From positions 186,001-250,000 of the forward strand of contig JACATO010002142.1 in assembly GCA_018389105.1 (NCBI GenBank): DNA of 64,000 bases, read 5' to 3'. Shown here piece by piece: positions 40,618-53,380 of this stretch. This stretch comes from Nautilus pompilius. Its lineage: Eukaryota; Mollusca; Cephalopoda; Nautilida; Nautilidae. The notes below the pieces were generated by a model. It was not told the DNA's origin and searched no databases. It saw nothing but the letters and a program-made list of their open reading frames with translations. Made by a program: the position numbers and the translations under genes. Position 1 is the stretch's first letter; each line of letters begins with the position of its first letter.

Positions 40618-42203
40618 CAGCAGCGACAAAATTTGTAAGCGGATTTGGAGGAAAATTTTCAGATGTTCAAAACTTTTGATAAAATGACCAGTAACAGTGC
40701 ATTTCAGGTAATTTTCAGTGTTTCAGATGCTTTTTAAGCCTCACCATAAATGTGTACTAAAAAATTTGATTCTCAACAAAATTTTATTGTCATTTCATAG
40801 CGGAAAAAATAAGCAAATTTTGTTTCGATCTAGACAATGTATATTTGCAAAATAAGGCACTTTCTTGACATCTAAATCATTAAATACATTCTATTATTTG
40901 GTAGGATACCCGAAAATTACTGATCATGACATGATAGCAAGAGGGCATCGAATTGATAAGCTTATTGCAATAGTCAACCGTAATTTTACCCCATAATTCT
41001 TAAATATTTTTATACAACTTGCTCAATTTCATTAGCTTTGAAGCTCTAATACGTCTCCTTAGTATGCAACACGTTATCTATTGGATTTAAATCCAGAGAC
41101 TGAGGCAGCCATTCAGGAAGAGGAGTTTTTGAGGCTTGGAACCAATGCTTAACAATATTCGCAGTATGAATAGGCACATTGGAAAATCCAAGTCAAGGGC
41201 AAATTCTCATCAGCATATGGTTTGAGGACATTTCTCAAGATGTGCAAATATCCGTTGCTGTTCAAAGCTCCCTTGATTTTGCAAATCTGATCAATCCAAT
41301 GTCCAGAGAAAGAGCTCCAAATATTTATGCTCCCATCACTCCTTGAACAGTTGGAAGAATATATTTCTGATTCAACTCTTCGCTGATTCTGCATCAGACA
41401 TATCGCATACTGTCAGAACCAAACAAATTGAACTTGGATTTGTCCAACCAGACAACTTTGGACCACATTTCTAGTGTCCAGTTGATGTGCTCCCGTGAAA
41501 AATTGAGATGGCGCAAGTGCTTCTTTTGGGAAACGAATGTCTTATTGGTGATTGTTCCATTCAGTCCAAACTCATAGTCAGTTCCTGACAGTCCACACAT
41601 TAACCCCCCACTCCATCTTTCCACTGTTGAATTTCCCTATTGATGTCCACAGCTGTCTTCATACAATTAACTTCAGATAGCCTATGGATGCATCAGTCCA
41701 ATCTTTGGGTAGTTTTTCTAGGCCACCCAGAATGCAGACAATCTGCTATACTGTCCGGTGGCTTGGTAGAAATTCCAGGCTTGTCTGCAGGTTGTTCATT
41801 TCTTCTGATTTCCTCGGAGATTCAGGAATAAGGAAATTTAAGCTTTTTCAAAACCCCAACAATTCTTGAACAAGTAGTTGGAGAAAGTCTAGTCTTTCTA
41901 CCCATTCTAGGAATAATTAATCATATATTAGCCACACAAGTGATAAATATCAATAGGCCTATAAAATCCTACTATCATATCAAATTATTTAACTATTCAA
42001 AATCTGCTTATAAGTTTTGTTGTTACAAAATGACAAAGAAATAATTTTTTTTTATAAATAAAATCTTTTCCATGTAAATTTGTACTAGAACTTTAAAAGC
42101 ATCTGAAACACTGATAAATTACCTTTTTGTCTGATATATAAATGCACTGCTATTGGTCATTTTAGCAAAAGTTATAAACATTTGAAAATTTTTGCTACTA
42201 CTG
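40618..42203 (-). mobile_element. Decayed Tc1-like transposon with long inverted ends
   Basis: Ends begin CAGCAGCGACAAAA (left) and, read inward from the right, CAGTAGTAGCAAAA. Both are flanked by TA (40616-40617 and 42204-42205), the Tc1/mariner target. Imperfect inverted repeats extend roughly 200 bp inward, sharing 'cagtgtttcagatgctttt'. Minus-strand coding pieces in order are: HLRHLNFSREHINWTLEMW with WLDKSKFNLFGSDSMRYV (first catalytic region); SDGSINIWSSFSGHWIDQI; then, near 41050-41160, LPEWLPQSLDLNPID (normally WPxQSPDLNPIE). Frameshifts and stops make it non-functional. About 1.59 kb is full length for the family. Confidence 0.88.
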
Positions 42204-43914
42204 TAAAATCAAATCAAGTTTTATCCATGAAATTTCAATTTGTAAGGTGGACACAATAAAGACGATGTTAATTGGCTTTGTGGCAATAAAACTACCAAAT
42301 CATACAAATCAGCTTTAATGCAAGTGAAGGACAGGAATGGAACTAGACAGTTTGCTTTTTATTTACCAAGCACAAATTAATGAACAGATTATTCACCTTT
42401 ATTTGTAATGTAAAAAACAAACTTACCAGTTACACAGCAGCTCACTTTCATGTGTGGCATGCAGCTGTGACATTTTAGCAATTGATGCCTTTGTTATAAA
42501 TGTACATTTATTACACAATCAAAAACAATTCAAACTAAAGCTACAGTTGCTCAAAGTCAAACATACAAGCTAATGTGCTATAATTTACACGCACTTTGTT
42601 AAAAATCTAATAGTGCTAAAACTTGTAAATGTATGTCAGCACATTTTTTTTAGAATTTCTTCATACTATACTACTTTCTTGTTTGGTGATTTTTCTACCA
42701 CCAAAATCAGGATCAAGATAAACTGTCCTGATCAGTAGCTGACTACAAGTCTCTCTCTCACGCTACAGCTTTTTTTTTTTTTTTTTAAGAGAAGACTGAT
42801 CTGACATTATTCCATGTGCTTTCCTGCCTTTCTCCTTTTTGATTCTTTGTCATCTTTAATTTGAAGATCTGTTAGTCTGCCAATCATGTTTTCCAAGCCC
42901 CTTTAGTCTTTCAGCCATTTTTTCTTATGTAGTTTTTTTTTTTTGCTCACCTCTTGGAGTGAGAAAGCTTGAACAATTTTTCTTGAGCACTGCCAGCTGA
43001 AGATTTCTTGTCCAGATTTCAGATGGCATCCACCCCTGCCTGCAGCTATTCCCAATTTAGCTAGTACACTCAAATTTGCATTGATTATAAACATTCATCT
43101 TTTGACTTATGCAACACATCAACCAAACAGAATTTGTATTTCTCTTTTCCTATTATTCGCTCAATTTCCATCTACATGTCAATAAAACAGTATATCTCAT
43201 GCTTCTAGTGCCAGTAGTACTTATGCAGTCTGAGAGTGATCAAATGTGATGCAGGTCTCTAAACCCTTTGACCATTTACAAGACGTTCCCTCCTTTGGCT
43301 ATAAAAAAAAGAATTTTTGAAAAACATCCATCAGAATCTGCTATTGCTAAACTGAATAAGTGTTTGTTTGTTTTTTTAAATTTAATACTAAAGTATTAGA
43401 GTGTAAACACTTGACTTGGCTAAAGTCCAAAGTCTGTAGCCAGCTTTCATCAGACATGCATTGAAATTGACAACAAAAACAAGTGTACTCATCAGTAACC
43501 AGTTAGAAATATTCAAATCGCACAATTTTTCTTCCTGCAAAATCTTAATTTGTTCAATTATATACTTAAATTCCATCAAAGCTTTCCAACAAAAAAAAAA
43601 ATTAATAAATATACCATATATACTCTAACAAAGACACTGAATGCGAATTATGAATTGCATATAATGCTTTAATTTCAACCCAGTCACCTTGAAATTATAC
43701 CATACAGTACATACTGGAAGGTTTAATTGCTCACTTACTAATAAATTATTCATCAGATATGGAAAAAGTCAGTTATATGCATGTAAATACAACGTTTTAC
43801 AAAAGTTATGATGATTCATTTTATTCAACAGATGTACAAAAACCTTGCTTTGATATAAAAACATGAAAAAAACAGGTTTGTGTTCATAGCAATTTGGGCT
43901 GTTAGGATTTTAGT

Positions 43915-44580
43915 TTTGAAGCAGATTACCAAAGGTGGAGATCTACTGATAGGACAAAGGTGGACAGTTTCAGACTCATCACTCTGGTGATTAAATGGCT
44001 AAATGTGAACGTTCTGGCTATAGAGAATTTCAAGTGCACATAGAAGTTGTTTAAAGACCGCTTCAAGATCAACAATGAGTGATAACACAAGCAGATCACT
44101 GTCACTTTTGGCTTGGCAAAGCAGAACTTCAACACCAACTGGTTTCTGATCTCTGTAGCCACAGGAATGTTGGTATCATCATGGACCATACACAGGTAGA
44201 TGTATGACAAATGACTATGCAAGACAATCCATGGTGTATATCCCTTGACCCGCCACCATAAACAGATGAACTGGTGCTATGAACATGTCAATTAGATACC
44301 ATTCATTTTCTCTTGATTGATGAGTCAACATTTAGCTTTCAATGCAACTCCATGTACTTATCTGGAAATGTGGAACATGTAATCAGCCAAAAATTAAGGA
44401 AAGGAATCATTCCAATAGTGGTGTGATAGTCTTAGCCAAAATTTTATTGGGTGGGTATACAGACCTGCACGTGTTTTTGAGGTGGTACCCTAACTGATGG
44501 AGTATAAGGATGAGATTCTAGATTCCTATGCCAGACCATATACAGGTCCACCTGAACTACATCCCCTATTGATGACCTTC
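43915..44580 (+). mobile_element. Tc1-like transposase relic
   Basis: Plus-strand frames retain diverged Tc1 signatures. MNWCYEHVN is in the region normally containing the W...W.V.F.DES core, then a frame change. GVIVLAKILLGGYTDLHVF then corresponds to the MVWxGI...GRTDLHxF segment. Multiple stops are present. Ends and target duplications were not found, so borders are approximate. Confidence 0.7.
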
Positions 44581-45479
44581 ATTTCACTTTTGTTCACATT
44601 CTTTGTTTCCCATTATGCTACTAAAATTTATTTGTAATTTTCGTATTTTTTTTATAAAAATTGTTACAGAGAGGATTCAGTGTTGTACATTTATTGAATA
44701 AAAATAACAATTCTGAAAAATTTTTTTTAGATCATTGGTTTCCAAAAGTTAACCAGTGTATATAATAATGTACAAAATATAGAATATTACAATTATGGCT
44801 GCCAATGCATGTGCTTAGAATGTTTGAAGCAGGGTGTAATTGTGTGATGTAGTTATAAATACTGCAGTATAATTCAACTCTGAAGTATCCTTGCATCACT
44901 TAGGTAATCTGAAGTAGTAAAAAAAAGATTAATGGCCTTTATTGATTTTCTGTAAAACAATTAACCTGTCTAATTAGAGGAGTAAACAGAATTAAATACC
45001 AATTTCAAATTGTATGTCTTTCTTATAATTCATTAAGAAATCTAATTTGTAAAATTTTGGACAAGCAAATTACCATTGTTATATCAATGTGCTCTGTATT
45101 TAAGAAATTTTGGATGAAAATTAAAAATAAAAAGAAAAAACAAAATTTATAACTGCAATTGCTGTACTGTTATATGCTTTATCACAGGCCACTATTTTGT
45201 ACTGCTTATATAAAGCAATCCATTGCAATAAAGATTCGATTATCTCCCTGGTTCTTATAACCATTAGGATTTTTAGATTTTCACTTAGTAGCCATTACAC
45301 TGGAGTGAGAGACATCCTTAAAATCTAACTTTTTGAAAAAAAAAAAAAAAAACTCCAGTAGAATAGTTATTCAAATGCCAATAAAAACTCATGCTTCATC
45401 AATACATTTATAATTGTTTAATTTTTTTTAAATGTTGGTATTTAAAGTCAAAATTAGTCAAAAGAAAATACACTAGTTT

Positions 45480-45610
45480 AACAGCCTCCTCTGGTACCAA
45501 ATTACTTTTTTTTGTGCATAGCTCAATACTCTTCTGAATTGTACTTGTATTTGGGATACAGCACTTTAGTCTACAGGCACTTAGGGCTAAAGGCACAACA
45601 GCCTACAAGC
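45480..45610 (+). repeat. Degenerate short-period repeat related to 45836-45942
   Basis: Contains 'tttagtctacaggcacttag' and 'gctaaaggcacaacagccta', which resemble the TTTAGAC..GTGC units of the array 300 bp downstream. Too diverged for a firm unit length. Confidence 0.3.
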
Positions 45611-45653
45611 ATTTGATCTCATTTGAAATTATTTTAAACACTGACTGAATAGG

Positions 45654-45840
45654 ACTGTTGTTTACATCCTTTTGTGATCAACATTTAGCACACCACATTT
45701 CAAGTGTTTTTTCCAGTTTTAATTGCTTCTATTCTATAAGAATAAATACAATCATATAATCTATGAAATAAATACAACACATGGCTGTTGTTTACATCCT
45801 TGTGATCAACATTTAGCACACCAGATTTGGAGTGTTTTTA
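45654..45840 (+). repeat. Direct repeat pair (about 57 bp, spaced about 130 bp)
   Basis: 'ctgttgtttacatcct' with the following 'gtgatcaacatttagcacac' occurs at 45654-45712 and again at 45784-45840, with a few differences. It precedes the short-period array, so both may belong to one composite element. Confidence 0.8.
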
Positions 45841-45942
45841 GACCAAAGTGCCTTTAGACAGATGTGCTGTTAGACAAAAACGTCATTAGGTGAAAGCACT
45901 TTTAGACCAAAGTGATTTCAGACAAAAGGGTTTCAGACGATT
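45836..45942 (+). repeat. Degenerate array of a 16-17-bp TTTAGAC unit
   Basis: About seven diverged units follow the pattern TTTAGACCAAAGTGC, TTTAGACAGATGTGC, TTAGACAAAAACGTC, TTAGGTGAAAGCAC, TTTAGACCAAAGTGA, TTCAGACAAAAGGG, TTCAGACGATTG. There is no coding capacity. Function is unknown. Confidence 0.65.
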
Positions 45943-46984
45943 GTACCTACACCCTTTTATTTATATAAAGGCATTGCAATTTTTAAGGGTGTAGTAGTAA
46001 AAAAAACTATTAGAAAGTCAATCTATCAAACAGATTTTGGTATCCACTTTTTTTAAAAAAATTAGGCACAGATAAATAAGGGAAAGTTATTACAACAAAA
46101 AAAATATTTTAAAAAAAGCTGATATTTAATCCTGAATTTCCCAATGTTTATAAATGGCCATACAAATAAAACTGCATGAGAGGAAGAGATGGATATTCTT
46201 CTCTCTAACTTTGATTACATTACTCATTAACTGTAGAATTTCTAAATAGTTTGTTAGGGATAAAATTCTGTAAACCCAATGAGGGCAAGTCTATCAAACC
46301 AGATGGATATTCTCCAAAATAAAAAACAAACAAATGAAAATTTGTGGCTGCTGCTCTGCTAAATGATATCAAAGGAATGCTATAAATTGATGTCAGCTAT
46401 TAAAACCGAAGCCACCACACATGCACATAATGCATGTTTTCATTTCATCACAGGATTTTACCATCATCAAGTTATCTCACTGAAAGAAAACTGATTGGAT
46501 AAGATAATCCAAAGTTAAACAAACTTACTTCTATATAAAATAAAAGATTTACAGATGTAGGTTATAGATAATCCCTAAAATAAGTAACTATATTTTTTTT
46601 TTTTATTTAAAAAACATCTTATATTTGAGAACTAATGGCAGATAAATAGAAAATATTTCAGGTGCAATGTTAAAAATATCATGTTGGAAAAAACAACTGA
46701 AACTGAATTAAGCTACTATGTGGTAATTAATGAAAAAATAAATAGTGACAGTTGTTGTAATTAAAACAAAATTATATTAATTCTACAAACATTCTCAGGC
46801 TTTCAACCTTTTTGCATTACTTTCATAAATTATAGCTAATGGGAAGTAACTCATGTATTATGAAAAAAATATCACCTTTTTAAAAATTTTCTTTATAAAA
46901 AAAAAGGGACACGAACTTATTTCCCTTAACTCCCTCCCTCTCTGTAACTGCACCAACCAATCAACCAATTTAAAAACAATTTCA

Positions 46985-47275
46985 GAGACCACTTCCCCTC
47001 AGGTGTTTTATAATCAAACAGCACTAGCAGGGTACCCACTGGTGGTTATGCTAATGGCTCGCCAAAACTGTGGGTCAGGGTTTGAACTCTGGTCAGGATC
47101 AGCTTGGTTTGGCATACTTCCCCAGTGTGTTTTCTTCTTTCTCTACTTCACCAGCTGGTGCATGGGTTTCCTTTCACGTCTAAAAATTAAGGTTTCTAGT
47201 AGGGTTTTTCAGATACCTAGAAGAGTTTCTGTGGGTAACCTTTGAGTGGCTCACACCTTGACCACCACTTAAGAG
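46985..47275 (+). repeat. tRNA-derived SINE, best-preserved copy
   Basis: An A-box-like segment (atgctaatggctcgcc, near 47048-47063) and a B-box-like GGTTTGAACTC (47079-47089) have tRNA-like spacing. They are followed by the family body, including 'cctttcacgtctaaa' and 'ggtttctagtaggg'. The long open frame crossing this copy is therefore not a gene. Further copies are at 1-260, 14940-15290 and 35515-35660. Confidence 0.6.
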
Positions 47276-48559
47276 TTCCCAACCACACTTGGTGACAAGG
47301 CTAATAATTCCACACCACCTCCCTTCCTGCTGCAAGATGTCCTTAGACCTAAAAAAATCAGGACAGGATTTGTCAAAAAGAATCTCAACTAATAACTGCA
47401 CATCAAAAGCCAATATAATTACTAACAGAAAAGTAGAATAATGCTAGAAAATAATATATAGTCTAAAAGTAGGCCTACTTGTGTTTTTTACTATATTATA
47501 AACTTTCACATTCAATGTAAAATGTGTTTGTTAGCACCAGTTTCTGCACATTTAATATACTGTCAAATCTTTAAATACCTTTCATCAGTTGATGGTTCTA
47601 CTTTAGTTGGAATAGTATGTAAAGAAGATCCAGATTCTTAGCCTTTTTAAAATTTGATATTGTATGTAGCTGAAATCCCAGATTTCCACCTTAAGCATTT
47701 TTTTTTAAAATAAACTTCAGCTGTCTACATAAATCAACCAAGTTAGCGTCAACCCTGCATGATTTTGGCAGACCAGAGAAACTGCACAAAAGCTGCCAGT
47801 AAGCCTTGCAAAATGAACTTAGATTTTTTTTCTTTTGATAAAAACCAAACAAATCAATTTTACACAGAAATGACCTTATATCAGATTTGAGCAAGGCAGC
47901 CAAACAATTTAAAATGTGTAAAAATAATTGCTAATTTGTATAATCTTCATGGATAGCAATTAGCACACTTGCATCCTTTGCAAAGTTCCACTACTTGGCA
48001 TTGGACATGATATATGAAACTACCAAATGTAAAGAATCCTAGTTAATAGCAGGAAAATAACTATTTGGATAAACCTATGATTTTATTCTCACAATATAAC
48101 ACCTCACCCCAAAATAAACAGAAAATGGGATTGTGTGAAAAATAGAAGCCTGTCTTCACACTCTTCCCATGGGTATTCAGAGTTGGCAAATTCCATTACA
48201 CTTTTGAATCAAACATCTCACTATAGCCTGAATAGTGATATTAGCAGAGAATCTCTGACCATAGAAATGACTCTTCAAGGCTACAAGTCAGTCAAAGAAA
48301 TACTGTATTGGTTCTAATCGCTGCCCATCCCCCAAAACTTCTAACAGAACAAAAGGCCCATTTTTCACCATTCATAAATATTCTCAGTAGATGCTTATAC
48401 CCCCTTCTTTAGGAATATTTCAGCAAATGAATATTAACTATCAGAGAATTTACTTTATAGGCATGACTATCCCTTAGGTACTAAATGAAAACCAGCCATC
48501 TCAGTTTGAATCAATTGTAGCCTACTTCAAAGTCCTGTCCACTCCTGAAGTATTTACAC

Positions 48560-50000
48560 CAGGGATAGACAAATTGTTTAATTTGATAATTGCTTCTTAT
48601 TTGCTGAGGCACCTCCCTGTCTATGTACTTAACATCCAGTTCCTGTAACATTCATGAGATATCCGTTAGGTAATACTTTGGAAAGGTTTCTTTGTTTGTA
48701 CCTTTTGTTATTATGTGACCCATGATTGTGTCAGATTATAGTTTGCTATGGTTTTGCCAAGTTAGGACTTTCTACCACAGCACCAATTCTTTTCCACACC
48801 TTCACTCATTTGAAATTCTCATAGCAAACATCTATTTTGCCTACAGAAAAATTAACATTAAGAGTTTAAATGTCAAAGATAGAGAGCTACATGATCAAGT
48901 TAAAGTTAGATACTGCAGACTGCAAGATCTACAACAATTATTGAGATGACAGTTTGATATAGAGAGAAAAGAATTTGAGAATGGATACAAGCCAATAAGA
49001 AAATACTGATTATGGATTTTCCTAAGAAAAAAAAAAATGACTAAGGATGGTCAAAAACTGAAAAATGCTAAAACAGATAAACATTTTGACAGATTTTCTG
49101 AAGGTTGTGATTATGACATGCAAGTTGCAAGAAAAAATATGAAACTTGAGGAATACAGCAAATTTTGCATTACCATTGATCATGGATTTCCATGTAAGTG
49201 TCAGACAGCATCATAAATAGATGAAGTGTCATACTATCTTTGAAATAAAAAAAACAAACTGTGTACAAATATTTCTTCAACAGTAGCAGAAAAAGGATGA
49301 AAACATTCCACCAATACATCAGAATGTGACAATTCTAAGCACTTCAGTGCTAATATCAGAAATATGAACAAGACAATTGTCTATTTCAACATGCTGGGCT
49401 ACATGACTGCATCATTCAAGAGAGAAAACTATCTGGGAATGAAAAAGAGTGACAGTTATTCTTGGCACAATGGCTGATAACTATCTACTTATTAATTCCT
49501 GAAAGCATTTTAGTCATAAGGAGCCCAAAGAAGATATTGTTCTCTTTTGGCTGAAAACATGTAATCACCATGTTCATAAAAAAAAGTGTTTGAGACTTAT
49601 TTAGGACAGAGCACTGAGTCAGTAAGAGACTAACATAGTACAACTAGCTGATGTATCCTGGAATCTTACATTCAAGCAAATCATGCAAGAGAAACAGGAT
49701 TAGAGCAAGGATTGTGATTCAGACAATAAATTGAAGTTTCCAGGATTCATGTTGCAAGATTGAAAAGTGTCAGCTGCAGTACAAAAAGAAACTAGACTGT
49801 TAGAGATGAAAAGCTAGAACAATGTCCCACTAAGTCTACAAGGATATTGAAACGTGACTTGGTGAAGTTGGTTTTAGTTGTATCACTAGATCTAAGTGCA
49901 ATTGATTTGATTTCTTTAATTTTCATTTTATTACTTTTATAATCTCTCTCTTCCAATAGGCAAAGTTCTAGGATAGTTCACTTTACATATCATGCGCTTA
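48560..50000 (+). other. Unidentified region with broken open frames
   Basis: A hAT-end-like motif (CAGGGATAGACAAATTGTTT, 48561 on) is followed by interrupted plus-strand frames, for example KINIKSLNVKDRELHDQVK near 48850. No domain was recognised and no matching right end was found. It is most likely a decayed transposon, but this is inference. Confidence 0.25.
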
Positions 50001-50009
50001 TATTTTTTT

Positions 50010-50088
50010 CTCTGTATGACTGACAAAGCAACTGAGTAAAACTGCTTTGATAATGTTTTAAAGCTTTTCTTTTCCATTCTTTCATGTA
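50010..50088 (+). repeat. Dispersed repeat, copy 3 of 3, interrupted by a Tc1
   Basis: 'ctgacaaagcaactgagtaa' and the following T-rich stretch match the copies near 13120 and 34660. The Tc1 fragment starting at 50089 abuts its end at a TA. Confidence 0.4.
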
Positions 50089-51037
50089 CACTGGGTGGCC
50101 ACTTTATTAGGACTTGTATACAGTTTTGAGACTTTGGCCTGACCTTAGCTGCAGCTGAAAATTAGGTTACCTAAATGTGACAGATGATCCCTGCAACACC
50201 ATCTAGGACTTGGACAAGCACGAAAACATTACAACATACAAAAAAAAGTATGAAAGTTGGTGCAGGTCTAGCAGGTGCCACAGTAATGAAGACAGTTTCA
50301 TTAGTGTCTTGGAGCAGCAAACCAGTCATTTATCAGCAATGGCAAAATAAGAAAATGTCTGTTGCAAGAAAGAATTGTGGCCACAAACATGTAACAAAAA
50401 ACTTTTTGAAAATAGGTAGTTAGATTGATAATGGTTGGACTTCAATATCCTGACAAACCAACTGATAGACATTCAATGCAGATAAAGCCACACCCATCAA
50501 TGAATTGACACTAGCAGAAGACCAATCAGTTACCAACAAAAAGATGCCTTGCTTAATGTAAAGAATGCAGACATTAGATGTGATGTGGGAGTGGTTTGAT
50601 TGTCATACTTCACTCTTTTTGCACAGGAAGAAATGAGAAAGCCACATGAATCAATTATCTCATCTATCCAAGCCTCTGGTAGTGAAGTTATGGTTTGAGG
50701 CATTTTTCTCTCGCTTGCCATCAGCCCCTTGGTCTCTTTAGAAGGTAGAGAGAATGCCAAAGATTATCTCAGCATCATTTCTGATCAAGTGCATCCAGAA
50801 ATTCTTTGTTTTACTATGGAGATGGCATTCAGCGTGTGAAATCAACATGAAATAAACATTTGCCAACAATCTTCCACCTACCTTGCTCAAAACTGTGCAC
50901 AATATTAATGACTAAATTGGGAAATATTCCTTGGGACAACTTCCACTTCCCTGTGGATTCTATGTAACAGTGTCATGTCAGTCATGAAGCAGCCAAACCC
51001 ATTAATTATAGGCCCTAATAAAGTGGCCAACCAGTTG
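50089..51037 (+). mobile_element. Tc1/mariner-type element, decayed and internally shortened
   Basis: The left end is CACTGGGTGGCCACTTTATT. The right end read inward is CAACTGGTTGGCCACTTTAT. TA lies on both sides (50087-50088, 51038-51039). At 949 bp it is shorter than a full Tc1. Plus-strand remnants include SGSEVMV, a stop, then GIFLSLAISPLVSLEGRENA and YLSIISDQVHPE, matching the conserved MVWG...GPLVxLEGRxxAxxYLxxLxDxxxP block of this Tc1 family. Non-functional. Confidence 0.85.
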
Positions 51038-51593
51038 TATATCTATGTTGTCTGTCATGTATATTCAGTGTTACTTATTGTCATCTGGGGATAGTTCGAT
51101 TCCTACATAGTTATGCAGGTAGGAAAATTAGAGGTTTCATTTCCAGTTTTCAGCAAATTTTGACTTTTTTGGCCCCCAATAAATTCTAATAGATCCCTTG
51201 ATAGTGATTAAAACTAATATGGTATCCTGGGTGAGTTTTTTTGTTGAAAGAACAGTTGGCAAAAGCTATATAAGCCAATGTATAGCTGAGACAGTAAAGC
51301 AAGCAGCAAGTATGATTTAAATTTGGAGAGCCAAGTGGTTGGAATATCTGAAAATTGGAGGCAGCATTTACAAATATCTGGAACTCAATTTCTCAGCATT
51401 TCATTAAAAAAGTATGCTAGACTAAACAGGAATTTATAAATCAGATTCACAATATTAATTTATCTCCAAATTATTCAATTTAATTGCATTTTGATATTTA
51501 ATTAACATTTCTTGTTTATGTAATTCGAATTTACACCTTTTCCATTAGAAAATATTGTTAAACTAGTTTACATAATATCAGCATAATTACCCT

Positions 51594-51603
51594 GTCTGTC
51601 TGT

Positions 51604-51638
<35 letters not shown>
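51594..51638. repeat. Compound microsatellite (TGTC)n(GA)n
   Basis: Three TGTC-type units, then about 16 GA repeats. It lies in LYSMD intron 1. Confidence 0.95.
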
Positions 51639-51643
<5 letters not shown>

Positions 51644-53380
51644 CATTTTGAAAAAAGTTCTTTCCAAGCACTGATATCCCAAACTGACAGCTTTTAATTC
51701 TATGAGAGTCCTTCATTAGTGTAGATGGCTCTCTTTAAACAATTTTTAAAAAAATTTTAAATCTGTATTTATCCTAGATATTTAGCTGATAATTCTAAAT
51801 GGAAATAAGAAAAAAAAGTGAAGCATCCATTGCTACAATAGCTTTCCACAATAAAATCATGATTAATGTAACATTCTCCAAGTTTGCTTCAGCTCTTTGA
51901 TTTCATGAATCTCGATGTAATAGTTGTTAAAAAAAACTGAAGGTTCTTAAAATCAACCATGCAAAAAAAAAAAAAGTTAAAGGGAGATAAATTTGGATTA
52001 TGCAGACCAATTTCTTTGCGGTTTTTCTGCCACCGAACTAGAATTTAAAAATTCCATTTAGCAGCTTTGTGTATAGAAAAATAGATTGCTTGGTCACCAG
52101 AGAAACTCAACTGCTTAGACACTTGTGATAAGACCTTTCTATTAATTATAGCTACATGAACAGAATTCAATAACTTTGTTAAAATCTTTTTAAGATAATT
52201 TTCACAGTAGCACATTTGTGATAGAAGCGAAACGCAAGCCATTCTTTCTAAGTCAACCTTGGCTCAGCCAGTACAGATGTAATCTTATCAGACTGATTTT
52301 TTCTGAGTGAGTGGACTCGGCAGTTCTTATCAAAGACATGTTATATCACAACTACACAAGTTAAATTATCATCATTCATTCAGAAAATGTTTAATTCTAA
52401 GCCATTAAACGATTCTAAAATACAGTAATCTTTCAGTAACACACAACAAGAGCACACATTAAGTTTTCACAAATGTTTTCCTACGTAGTTTGAGCAGTTT
52501 CATTGTTATCTGTTTTCAGAAAATTATGCAAATGTTACCAAAACAGATTCAGTACTACTTAGAAAATGCAAGTAATATATATTATCAAAAGCTGGCATCC
52601 TTAATTTCAATATAGTTTTCCACAACGTACCGCCTAGTAAAAACTGCTTAAATTCTATATCCTTTTCAAGATGCAGCATCCCTCACCCGCTCTATATACT
52701 GTACATGTACTAATATTCTGGTAAAACCACTTTTTTCTAAAAAAAAAAAAAATGGATTTACATAAGTTCACCTCTTACATTTTCCCAGCAGTTACATACT
52801 TGGTATCATGCTTAAATTTAATTAAAGTTCAGGGCATCAACAATACCAAAATTAAACGAGGAGTTTAATCAGCCTCTTCGAGCAGACACTGTTCAAAGTC
52901 ATTCATTCACTACTATGGTGACAAAAATAGTTGGATAATATTTTTTTTTTTTTTTTATCTGGCCAAAGTTAAATAGTACGTAATTTTAAGACTGCCCAGA
53001 GGTCCACGTCTAATTGTCAAATCAACTTTCGCGCGGAATCAGCCAACATACTAACCGCAGATGGGGAAAAGGGGGTAGTAAGTAAAATGTCATGGAAAGC
53101 CCTATGGCAGGCTGGGGGAGGGGAGTGAGATGATGGTATCTATGGCTAAAATCACAAGTGCATAGCATTTCTAAAAAAAAAAAAAAAAAAATTAAAAGAT
53201 CAATATACTTTTATTTATTGTCTAGCTTCATTAATGATAATATTATCAGTTTAATAAACTTAATTTTAGTTTCTCTGCTGTATGTGAATGTAAATAATAA
53301 TACTTAATATAAGTAGCAATAGAAATACTTAATAAAAATTCATGTATCCACAGAAAAAAAAAGGAAGACAAATCAGTACA

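Noticed and set aside
46853-47245. 130-codon plus-strand open frame
   Set aside because: It runs across a tRNA-derived SINE copy; no protein similarity and repeat content explains it.
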